64,000 bases of DNA from Penelope pileata. Taxonomy: Eukaryota > Chordata > Aves > Galliformes > Cracidae. The notes beneath the pieces are model-generated. The model did no database searches. It was not told the DNA's origin and saw only the letters and a list, made by a program, of their open reading frames with translations. Location of the stretch: NCBI GenBank assembly GCA_013396635.1, contig WBMW01000076.1:222217-286216 (forward strand), read 5' to 3'. Position numbers and translations under genes: made by a program. This document shows positions 37,190 through 48,700 of this stretch, piece after piece (position 1 is the stretch's first letter; each line of letters opens with the position of its first letter).

Positions 37190-40100
37190 CATCGCAGAGA
37201 GCATCCAAGGGCAGTCTACTTCAAACCAGCCATTTTGAAGAACTGTTACTGTGAGGTTTCCCCTTTCTTTCCCACATAATCTCTCTCTTTTTCTTTTGTA
37301 AGCTTTTTTTAGCCTATTTATTGTCTTACTAATTGTCAGTTACTCATTCTGATCTCGATTTTTATTATTGAAGAATTTACACGTATGATGCTTGATTCTG
37401 GTTTTCATCCAAAGGGACAACCTCACTCTTTCACTTAGCCCTCTAATAAACAGTTGACAGGGACTTACTTTAAAACTTGTTAATGCTAATCTGACACATG
37501 CAAGGGGAACAAAAGGCAATATAGAGGTGTGTTCATGTTGCAAGATGTCAATGAAAGTGTCATACAGAGGGTGTCTTTTCTAGCTGTATCTAAACGTGGA
37601 GATTGTTTGTGCTTGTTACCAGAGATTAGTGCACCAGCTTTATGTTCATCAAGCAGCTCTAAATAAAGATTCATTCCTAATTCGTCTAGTTGAAACATGC
37701 ATTATAGACTTGACCAGGATGTGGCCTGAAAGTTGTATCGGTTTCTTGACCTGAAATGAGATGGAGAAAATCTGGCAGGTATCCAAGGAAAATGTACTAA
37801 AGTAGCCTGAGTCCTTCTTGGAGGGATGCAACCACAAGGCAGTGGTGAGTTAAAGTACAACTAGAAAGGAACGTGGTATCACAAACTATATACAAGAAAG
37901 AACTGCAGGAGCACAATCTGCATCTAGATTATTAAGTTTGCAGTAGCTTCTTAGAAACCTCGTGAGCTTTGTTTACTCTTTTTTTTCCCCTTCTTGCTTT
38001 CTAATATATTTATGAATTTATAACATCTCAATCATTCCACTCTTAAGAAGAAGGAAGGAAGGAAAATCAAAATCATTTTATTAATTCCCTGTGCTGTTAG
38101 TCCAATTCCATTTTTTTTAATAAACCATGCTTCTTGGTTTCGTTCTCTTGTAATATTTTGGCCTATATTGTTTTAATATAGTTTTACTGGTTATAATCAT
38201 CTTAATGTATCCTACATAAGGTTAGAAGAGTTTCTTGCAAGATGCCAAATGCAGTAGTACATTCATAAAAATATATAGTTTTGAAAGGGTTCCCTGGGAG
38301 TCATCTGATCTTGCCGGGACAAGATCAGCAGATATTTATTTTTCTAACCTGTCCCTAATAACAATTAGAGCTTAACTGTATGGGATGAAAAATGCAGCAT
38401 ACTGAAAAATTACAGTGAATTCATGAGAGTTTTTTCACAGTATTTTTTTTAGTTACATTTTAGTTTCAAAAACATGGTTAAGTCCTTTCTCTTTAGCATT
38501 ATTAGATAAAAATTGTATTCTATCATCTTTGTTCACCATAAACAAGTGCTTGCTTATAATGACTTAATAAATCAAAATGGATGATATCCCTGGGTAAAAA
38601 AAAATTGAATTTTTACCATATTTATGGAAATTATTAGCTCTTGTTGATGTTGAATGACTTCCTACCTGACAGCAACTACTTTCAGCTACTACGTGTAAGA
38701 ACTGACAACTTTTTGCTGTTCTTAAGAAGTAATAAGTGCTTGCTCACAACTGTTGCTCTCGAAACATATTTGTGTTTCACTGCACGTGACAGACAGGCCT
38801 AACAGCCCCAGTTTATTCTGCATAATGGCCAAATCCCACTGCTCTAGCATGCCTGAACCACTAAGTTTCAGGTACCTGCATGGCCCTTTGCAGATGTGCC
38901 CCAGGCTAAATGCTGTTTCCAGAGATCTCACAAGGTCAGCTTGAGGTAGGACAAGGGACGGGCTTCTTGGCTGGAGGGAAGCTGCATGAAATTCCCTGAA
39001 ATTTCATTAGATTGCATTGGGCTGTGGAACTAACTGGTCTTGTAGTGGAGCTACTGCTTGTAGAAGCAAAGTTGTGTTGAACAGCCAATGTAATTTGTAT
39101 GTTGGAGTAGGACTGTAGCAGTTTGGTATTCCTATTACTCAAAGTGATTTACAGTTTTGTTTCAGGTTTTGGCTTCTGATACAAGTGCACACTGCCTATA
39201 GCAACCGGTTTTATGTTGGCACCAGATTTTGTTAAAAAATAAATGAATGGGTAAAAACGCTCAATGGTTTCAACAGGAAGCAAGAGATAGGAGACAACTA
39301 ATGTGATTTCTGCAGAACAGAATGAAAGGATCAACCCTTGTAACTTCAGATGCAGATTTTGTCTTGAGCTTTAGGACATCTGTTTTGAGTACTAGTAAAA
39401 ATGATCACTTTAAAATAAGTGCTGTAAACATCTTACTGGTCTCATCCAGACACAGCAGTGGCACATGTTCAAGTTGAGAATTTATTAGTAGGAACTGTTC
39501 TTGTAAAACAATGTAAAAATTTCAGATTTACTTTGGGTTTTTCAAAAATAAGTATTTCCTCTCCTTACACATTTTGTATCTTAGATGTCATAAAAACCGC
39601 ACCAATAATTTGGATATATATGTGTGTGGTATCTTTTTCCTGGGCTATTTTATTCAATTTGTATGTGATTCAGTTGGTTTGAAAGCCCAGCTTTTAAATG
39701 GTAACTTTCTAATAAAATTAGAATTTTCTAGTAAGTTGATATGCTTAATAGCAAAAGAGTATGAAAAGAATGTGTCCACTGAGAATTGTTAATGTTTTTG
39801 TATGAACCATTTTAGTAGCTTTGTTTCTATATTACAGTCCACTGACAAGTGAAATGATCCTTTGTCTCTGTTGTTTCAGTCTAATCAAACAGCACTAATC
39901 TTGTTGCTTCTTGTCAGCCTTCTACAGAGGGAAATACCAGCTGGGAGTGAGACAAGGCAGGAGAAAGCCACAGAACTCAAAGGAATGACTACTGTAATTA
40001 TGGCTGCTGAAGCTGCTGTCCTGTTAGAGAACTGTTTTATACGGTATTTTCAAAATTGTCCCTTAAGCAAGAGAGATCAAGCATAGTTTGTCATTTGTGT

Positions 40101-42552
40101 GTTAGTTCTAGAGACAGTATGCACCTTAACATCCAGTGGGTTCTGGACATGAAGTTGAAGGCATAAAATCATCAGTGCTAACCAGGGTTTAAATTACTGT
40201 GGAAAAGACCAACCTATGTCTCCTTATGGATAGTTTCCAGTGAAGGCTCACTTTGAAGAATATTTTGACCCTCAAAGGCTCTCTTGTCTATGGGGGAGAT
40301 TGCTCTTATTGTCATCTCTCACCAGACAGGGCCAGCAGGCTGAGAAATGGCAGCTCTGAGCCCGTGCCTTATTGTCTTGCCCCGGCCTTTATGATTCTAT
40401 GATAAGGAGAAGGAATGAGCAAGTCTTCTTGATGAACATCTGTCCCCTGCATCAGAAACTGTACCCATGAGAAATGTCCCCTCCGTGTTTCTGATGCAGC
40501 TCTGTGTGTGTGTGGTGGTGCTGCCCTTCTCTTGGCTTGAGCAATGCCCAGGACAGACCTCTTGGGCCTGTCAGCTGCTGTCCCTGCTCCATCTCATAAA
40601 GGTGATTTCCCTAGCTGCTGCAGCTCTTTAAGTGAGATTTCTTGTCTTCTAGCACAAATTCATTGTCTTCAGGGAACTTCTTTTTGTCTCTTGCTTGACA
40701 AACTTGTATGACAAAGCAGGCTGTAGGCAGGGGAATATGCCTGTGTCTGTATGAGAACGAGGGTAAATGACCTATCACTGAGTGCTGCTAGCTCTGGAAT
40801 GGTCCTTTCTGTCTGAAATAATCTTTGTTTCCATTGCAGCCCCAAATATCCTCCAAGATCCTAGCCATGAAGGATGCTTAAGTCTCCTTCCCTTTGCAAA
40901 TATGAAGATGAAAAATGGCCTAAAGTATACAACACAGAGACAAAAGATGTCTGTACTCAGAGCACGCTGTTCAGTGATTGTCTTCTCCTACATGGCTGGG
41001 ATTCATTGGAGCTAACTTAACAAAACTTAGTTTTCTGGTCAGTCTGGGCTTTAGATGACGAGGTAACTAAACATCTCTGTCAGGCAACTTGTCTAAGTGT
41101 GCTTTACAGGTATTCTCACTTGTTATTTATTCCCACTGACTAGAGAAGATGGAAATGCTGGCATAGTCTTACGTAGCTACTAATTTACGTGCATAGGTAA
41201 AATGGATTCTGCCTGAGATGCTTGCCTACTTTTGTACAGGATTTATACCTGTGTGGATGGGAACACGGGTTTCCCTTTAACTGTCAGTAGTTTTGTGGCA
41301 CATGGCAACGGCTTTGTGGTGAATGAACAATCACTTCTGTTGAACATTCGATGTAGCAAGGTTCACTGTTGGTGTATCAGAACTTAACTTTGGAAAAAAA
41401 AGATTTTTATGGCAGGCTTATTTTTTTTCTGAAATAGCATGCACATTTGAGTTCTTAATTTGCTAAGAAAAGCTGACATATTTTTATTTAACAATACTCT
41501 TTAAAGAGCAATTAAGAGAAAGTAGTAAGTGGAAAAAAACATGTATTTTCCTGTGCAAGGTATAGGAAAGCCAGTATTGGTAACGCTGCCAAACCATCTT
41601 CTTGGGCTACTTACTGTCAGCGTTAACTGAGGAAAGTCTGATTCACCATAAAGTGTGATGCTTTATTTTTTCCAACTTGATGCTGAGTTCTCTTGTAGCC
41701 TCAGTGTTTATGGAAATGGAAGTATGAAAACATGGCCTATTACAGACACCCAGGAAAAGTGTTTAGATTTTCCAGAAATTCAGAGTGAAGATTCCAGGTG
41801 GTGTTGCTTTATTTTCAGGTCCTTGTATTTGCTGGGGAAAGAGATACTTTTCAATTTCAGCTGTTTTCTAGATGTCCAAAGGTGAGTAGTTACCTCCACT
41901 CTGTTACAGTGAGCAGCAAATTGGAGGGGATGGAGTTTCAGGGGCTTGTAGGAAGCTCTGTTGCTATAACAATGGGAAGATAAAATCTGTAAAAACACTT
42001 TTCCTTCTGTCGTGTTAGTTCCTATAATAACTTCTCATTAAGAACAGAGAGTTTTGGAGAATTCAAATATATTGTATTTGCTGGATTGCCTTTATCTACA
42101 CACGCATTGATAACTTGTTCAAGCACCAGCTTGTTAGTGAGGCAGGTACAGACACCAAGCTTTCCCAGCAGACTGTCTCTATCCATGTGCTACATGTTCT
42201 TGTTCTTTGTTACAGACTCTACCACCTCACCAGAGCTGAAAATCAGTCTCACCTCTTTGTGGTGTTCAGGCTCCCCTGCAGAGTGCTCTCCATAGATGGC
42301 AGTTATATCATCATTCCTTTGGTATCATGGTTGTTTGCATAACAAGTGACACATGTTTACTCTGCAATTTCACATGTGAAACCCTTCTGAGCTCTGAGAT
42401 GAATACCAACCAATTCTAAAGACTGACTGGTGCCTGATTTAGTACCTCCTGCACATTTATGTCAATTTGAAGTCCACTGTCCTGTCTTTGTAGCTGTTGT
42501 GATTTGTGCTGAAGTACTAAACTGAATGAAACCTTTCCTTTTATTACTTTAG
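37190..42552. other. Unique stretch, no recognised repeats
   Basis: No LINE, LTR or RNA gene was recognised. A possible splice acceptor followed by an open frame at 39861-40086 is treated as a finding. The patch at 40280-40650 is GC-richer than its surroundings but matches nothing known. Confidence 0.45.
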
Positions 42553-42945
42553 CATCACAGAATCACTGAATGGTTTGGGTTAGAAGGGACCTTAAAGATC
42601 ATCTAGTTCCAGCCCCCATGCCATGAGCAGGGTCACCTTCCACCAGATCAGGCTGCCCAGGGCCCCATCCAACCTGCCCGTGAACACCTCCAGGGATGGG
42701 TTATCCACAACTTCTCTGGGCAGCCTGTTCCAGTGCATCACTATCTTAATAGTGAAGAATTTCTTCCTAATATCTAATCTAAACCTATCTTTTTTTGTCT
42801 TAAAACCATTACCTCTTGTCCTGTCACTACACTCCCTGACAGCTCCTTCCTGTCTTTCCTCTAGACCTCCTTTTAGTACTGGAAGCCACAATGAGGTCTC
42901 CCTGGAGCCTTCTCTGGGCTGAACAACCCCAACTCTCTCAGCCTT
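42553..42945 (-). mobile_element. CR1 LINE, antisense, short 3' fragment
   Basis: The plus strand starts CATCACAGAATCACTGAATG, the complement of the CR1 3' tail with its 8-bp repeat, followed by the conserved GGTTTGGGTTAGAAGGGACC. It runs through the complement of the C-terminal ORF2 segment (the peptide remnant NRLPREVVDNPSLEVF is legible on the minus strand) and stops near 42945 at a 5' truncation typical of CR1. The sequence is fairly well preserved, suggesting a younger copy than those at 12.9 and 22.2 kb. Confidence 0.93.
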
Positions 42946-44657
42946 CAGCACACTATTTCAGTAGGCTTATTTTTCTGACTCCTGTGTCCGCATCTATTGA
43001 GTGTATACATATAAGCAGAGATTCCTGAACGGTTTAATCAAGCCTCTAAGCCACCAGTTTCTTAAGCTTAATATGTATAGCTGTATGAGAGGGAAATATC
43101 TTGTAGTGTGCAGGGGCTACAAAATGTGACTATAATACATGACTCAGATGAACTTAAGCTCTTGCATTTTGTTATTCACCTTTATATAGAAAAAAAAAAA
43201 AGAGCAAACAGCAGTCACTAGCATGGATAATGTCAGCAGTATCTGTTCTGCATACAACTGCTTCCTTCACAACCAGCCAGCAATCCAAAGTCAATGCAAG
43301 CCACTGCTTTATGCCGGTGGAAGCCTGTGCAGTCAATTTCCTTTTCAAAAATCCTTAACAGTCACAGCTGCCATCTCCTTTCCAGGCACGTTGTCTTCTG
43401 TTCTTGCCTTGAAGCATTAACATCACGTAGTGCAGCACAATGGAGCACGTCTGTTAATACCTGCATGCCAGGAGAGAATGACTAAGTGGTGTGGGAAGGG
43501 AAGGTGTGCAGCTCAAGGTTGTCTAATGCTGCCATTATGTAAAATTTCATTGCAAAAAGGTATTTTGACTCAAGTAAAACTATTCAGATCAACAAAAAGT
43601 CAGCGATCTACTCAGAAGAAACACCTGAGCAGATCAAATGCAACCTACTTCAGCTCTTCTCTGCAGACTCTGAAAGCTGAAGTGCCGATTTGAAGCTACA
43701 GATACATTCAGAGATCAGTGCAGCACTAAATTAGTTCTTCCCAAAATGGAAGAATAACTAAGTGAGTGACCAATGCTAATGAAGTAGCAAGGAGGCTGCA
43801 GACCAGAAAAATGCCAGGGATGGTTCGATGTTTAAGAAATTCCTTTCCAGTGTATTGCAACCAAAGCCTGCATTATTCAAGCAGCATGATTAATCCAGTA
43901 GGTGATTTTCTAACCAATACCAAATGTATCTCAGCATTAGAGATCTAAAATTGCTTTGATTTAATAACTAAAACTGCAAAAATTCATATTGGCAGTTTGT
44001 TTTTTACCTTCTCCTTATAGCTATTAGGGGAAGAGCTGCTCTGAGGAAACAAACCGTAGCCTTGAACAAACCACAGCACAGTGTTCCTGTGGCTTCTGTC
44101 ATGCTTTAAACTCTGCTTATACAACTGTAGTGCATAAAGAGTCCTCGTTCCTGAAGTGGTTGCTAATTAAGAGAGGGGGGTCTAAATCATCCCACCTCTA
44201 TCTAGTGCTTTTGAGCCTGACGCTCTTTATCCTTCTAATTAGGAGTGAATATTTGCAAAGAAGTATTGATATTCTGGGTGTACTTATTAACTCATAGGGG
44301 GCTGGGGGTGAAAAGCATCAGATTGACTGCTCTGGTGTGCTGAGGAGCTGAAGTACACAGTGTTGCCTGTGCTCAGAAAACAAAATAAGATCTGGGCATT
44401 AGCTATTACCAAATATTATTTTAAATAATAAATATTTTATTGAAGTTGTCAGTGATTGGAAACAAGGTAAATCATTCACTGACTTCCACCTAAGTGTCTT
44501 GGTTATTAAATTAATACAGGATAAAAAAGAAGTTGTTAGAGGAAAGCTTTTCCCAGCACATCCTGGAACTCTTGTTCATGTGCACACATGGTAACAGACA
44601 CAGAGGGCAGGGCATAATAATTCTTTGGGAATTACTTGTTTCTGAACACTCCAAAAT
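42946..44657. other. Unique spacer
   Basis: No mobile element or gene was recognised. It has an A13 run near 43189-43201 and ordinary AT-rich sequence elsewhere. Confidence 0.5.
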
Positions 44658-44850
44658 TATCAGAGAATGGTTTGGGTCGGCAGGGACCTTGAGCCCACTT
44701 AGTCCCAGCCCCTGCTCAAGTCAGTAACACAAGTGCGGGTTGTCCAGGACCATGCCCAGGCAACTTTTGAAAATCTCCAAAGATGGACTCTCCACGATCT
44801 GTCACTCCTGTCATTTTTGTCCATTCTCACCTGCCCAGTGCACTCCTCCT
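44658..44850 (-). mobile_element. CR1 LINE remnant, antisense
   Basis: The complement of a CR1 3' end (CAGAGAATGGTTTGGGTCGG at about 44660) is followed by AGGGACCTTGAG, the CCAGCCCCTGCTC segment and a TTTTGAAAATCTCCAAAGATG phrase near 44766, in the order of the 3' UTR. It fades by about 44850. It is short and strongly diverged. Confidence 0.7.
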
Positions 44851-45304
44851 CTCATGCTTCTTCTAATAATGGGGCTTTCTGTGCAAATTGGCTATAAAGA
44901 GCTTTTGAATGTTAAAAGCTGAATGTGTCTGAAGCATCTTTAATGGCAAAAATAGAAGATTTGGGATTCTTCATTATGGACCTTACTACTGCCCTCGGAA
45001 GCAGTGGATGAAATCACAGTTATGGCAAATGTGCTGCTTCTCTGCTTTCAGAAATACTGACTCTTGAAGCAGTACCCCTTCAAACCAGGGAATTGTTTAG
45101 GTAATGTTATAAATGCTCCTTAATATTTATAATAGCTGTGTTTAATTTCACTGAATTCCTGATTCTTTCACTTGACTGAGAATCTCAGAATATTCTACTT
45201 TTGGGGGAGCTTTTTTTTTTTTTTTTTTTATTCTACTTGGGATAGTTTTAATTTCTGCACACTCTTCTTAAAGTGAAATTTGCCCTTTCAGGTAGCTTGA
45301 ATAT
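44851..45304. other. Unique spacer with a long T-run
   Basis: The only notable feature is T18-19 at 45211-45229, flanked by the 10-base direct repeat TATTCTACTT (45191-45200 and 45229-45238). Nothing gene-like was seen. Confidence 0.55.
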
Positions 45305-45730
45305 CGCTGGAATCACAGAAGATGCAGGCTGGAATGGGCTTGGGGGTGGGCAGCCTATTCCACTGCCCAGAGAAGGCACTTTCTTATTCCTGCTCTTAAA
45401 AGGGGAACCACGCCAACTACCCACAGTATATGCTCCAATGTTTCACTCTCCTTAGCAATTTAAAGCTCATCCTAATACTAAACTCCACTTGTTATTACTG
45501 CACTTTAAGCCGTTACTTCTTGTATGGCCACCATGGACAAAAGATCAAATGGTTCCTTTGTATTTTGTGCTACTTAAAAAACTGCCCATCTTGGTTTTCT
45601 TTCTTGAGGTAAAACATGCTTCAGACCTTCCCATGTATTTTCTTTGCAAGTTGTATATTCCTGCAGTTGATTTTTTTCATATAAATCAATTATTCCTATG
45701 GAATTTTACCAATTTTTTTCCAGCTCTTTT
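45305..45730 (-). mobile_element. Probable ancient CR1 LINE remnant, antisense
   Basis: Weak but ordered resemblance to the complement of an old CR1 3' region: an AATCACAGAAGATG start at about 45311, GGGCAGCCTATTCCACTGCC near 45348, TAAACTCCACTTG near 45479, then TTAAGCCGTTACTTCTTGT near 45506 and GACCATGGACA-like sequence. The later part to 45730 is less certain. If correct it is the oldest CR1 in the window. Confidence 0.5.
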
Positions 45731-45792
45731 TTTTTTTTTCAGGTGGTCAAGAGTAGGGGTTTTGTTTTGTTTTGTTTGTTTGTTGTTTTTTT
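45727..45792 (+). repeat. T-rich and (TTTTG)n simple repeat
   Basis: A T13 run is followed after 20 bases by GTTTTGTTTTGTTTTG and GTTTGTTTG units. It is a low-complexity expansion with no coding potential. Confidence 0.85.
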
Positions 45793-48700
45793 GGTTATCT
45801 CCTTCCAAAAATCAGAACATGTAAATCTTTATTTTTGATTTTATGTCAAACTCATGGGAATTTAGAGTAGGGATTGAGAAGCCAAGAAGAGATCTACATG
45901 GAAAAGGATGTAGAAGACAAGAAAACAGGCTCTTTTACATATTGTTGTGTTAAGTGACTGCAGCTGTCTTGTAAAACTGTGCAGCAGTTAACAGCATGGG
46001 CAGAACAGAAATTCAGAAAATTTTGGAGCAGTCCACAGTACTTATTATGTGTTGTAATAATTATATAACAATTGATTTGGCTTAACTTCTCCATAGTAAT
46101 TTTTTTTAACAGCTCCATCTGGTCTGTTCTTGTGGGGAAGGAAGTGTGGTGGTTGGGTATTAGTTGGCTGATCCTTCAAGACCCTTTCATTACCTGAGCA
46201 GCAGTTCCAGAGGCCCTGTCTGAGCACTGCAAAGGGTACAGGACTGGGACAGACCCTTTCCATTTCCTTGAAAATTTTCCTATGTGGACCCCTAGATCTC
46301 CATCCAGAAGTGACTTGGTTCTCCTAGTTCTCCTACTCTAACCCTAACCCTCCCCCAGACCTCTGTGTCTGTTCTTCTGAAATTCCCTTTCTGTGTCCTT
46401 TCTTGAAGTCACTGCACTGGTGCTAGGTATGATGGTGTTGCTCATAATAAAATGCCCATAGATAATTAATGCTGCCCTTCTGGTTTAAAAAGCTTCTCTC
46501 TGCATACCTTGAGAGCATGTTCAAATTCTGCTGGGTTAATAAAGGATACAGCTGTTTTCTGTCAGCTTTGTGTGCACTGTCCAGTGAAGCACTGCTTGCT
46601 TATCTCCTTAAAGGTTATGTAAGAGAGAATCTCTACTGATTTGAAACATATAAACCAATGGATAACCCTGAGATAAATTAATAGCTGACACGGTGTTAAA
46701 GCATTTAATCAACCTCTAAAGCTATTTAGGGTCTGTGTTATAAAACTATTTGTTATTCTGTAGCCCACCATAAGAAGGAAAAAGTAATGAATGCCCTTTT
46801 GCATGTGACATCAAAGTGCTGAGATGAACAAAGTGGTTCAAGCTGTCTGCTCTGTGACTGCATCATTCAATATCCACGATGTTTGTTGCACCTGTGTTTG
46901 ACAGACACTCCGGACCCAAGTCAGATTTATAGCATGGCATTCCCCCCAGAGGGCAGAAGACTTACATCTGTTAACCTTGGATCAGCTCTGCTCAATGATG
47001 TTTGTCTTTCCACAAGGCTGAATTGAGTGCTGATTTCATTTGGGTTTATCTCCCATCAAGCTCGTTGTCTTCAATTTATGAGTTATTCTTTCCACAACAG
47101 CTGAATTCCTCTTCTGTTTCGGGGAAATGTTTAAGAACTGATTTATTTAGGCTGTGCTGCCTTTGACCTGCTTTAAAGGAGAAGGAAACCTCGATGTCTA
47201 AGACAGTCAAGCAAATGAATGAGCTTGTGTTACTGGGTAAGGATCTTCGGCTAACTGAGAACAGAAGGTGTGAGCTGCCTCTTCAGCCCCCATGCCTAAG
47301 CAAAGATTGTGTTCCTTTGTCCGTCAGACTGATGTGCTGAGCCTGGCTTTCCCCAAGCTTGTCCTCAGAAAGCCTGTTTGTGCTGGCAGAAGCCTTGCTA
47401 GGTTGCACAAAGAAATAGGGGAGACCTTTTCTTGACCTGCAAGTCTGCATTGTACTTTGAAAGCCCCATCTCAGACAGGAGAATTTCCCCTCGGCAAAAA
47501 TGTACAGTCCTCCACAGACCTTCCACTTTCCCCTAAAGAAATTGAACTCTCTCTGTGTGTGCAATGAGGAAAATAGATGTTTTTCTTATTAGGTCTTATC
47601 ACCTATAAGAATGTTAAATTAGTCCACAAATGTCTCTCTTGATTTTAAATAGAAAAGAAAAATGTTTCCAAAAGTGAACAATAGATACAGAGACTACATA
47701 CAGGTAACTCGAAGAAATTTCCTAACGTAGTTCATGCTGGAGTTATTGCCCAACAAACTGATTGCATGGCAAATTGGACAAAGCTTCAATGTCACTTGAC
47801 AAAATAAGATTTTTTTTTTCTTCACTTTACTTGCTATTTTCTTCTAGAATTATTATGTACCTAGTGGATTTTTTTTAAAATATTATGTTACAGGGATTAA
47901 GTATATGTTCTTAAAAGAGAGAGGCATAAGGTATTGTTCGGACAGCCTTCCCACTTCACCTATGAACTCAGTTCTGAGTATATCGAAGCACATCACTTGT
48001 TTCTAAATTGGTAACTGCTTACTGATGCTTGACCTTGTACATTCCTGCTATCTGTTTATTTTTCACTACGTTTTCCTTTTCTAGTGTAAAATCTTAGTAT
48101 ATTGTTACATTACTTTCCTGCAGCCTTTACTTTTTGACCCATTTCCAGCTTGTGTCTCTGCACTGTCTCTAAACAAGTCCTATTGTCATGTGTTCTGCTT
48201 CTATAAACTACATTTCCTAAAATTGATATTTATGACGTGAAAGAAAAACAACAGACCAAAGAATGAGATTCAGATTTCTACAGGAGTGGTGGATAGTAAT
48301 CAGTGCTTGAGCTTGCTCTGAATGCATGAAATAATTGTCAGTTCAGCATTAGACATTCCAGACAATTATTTTAGTCATAGACGGAATTTCTAAGCTTCTG
48401 TGCCAGATCTTGAAAATGACTGTGAAAGTTCAGTGGAGTCAGGAAAACTGAAATGAATGGGGCAACAGCACTTTCAACCAGATCACTTCTCTTACAGGAG
48501 GAGTCAGGACTCCTTCTGAGGTTCACAGGAAAGGACTAAAAACAGACAAAGTCTAACTAGATATAAGGGAAAAAAAAAACACAGGGAGGTTAGTTAAGCA
48601 ATGGAGCATGTTATGCAGAAACACTGTGCAGCCTTCACCCTCAGAAATGTTTGTAACTCAACAAGGCCCTGAACAGCCTGATCTAAGACTGAAGTTTGTC

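Noticed and set aside
40376..40403. GGCCTTTATGATTCTATGAT, like a sense CR1 tail
   Set aside because: The preceding 100 bases do not match a CR1 3' UTR, so a tail alone is not enough to call an element.
46337..46351. Telomere-like CTAACCCTAACCCT
   Set aside because: Only about two repeat units. Interstitial telomeric arrays are far longer, so chance is sufficient.
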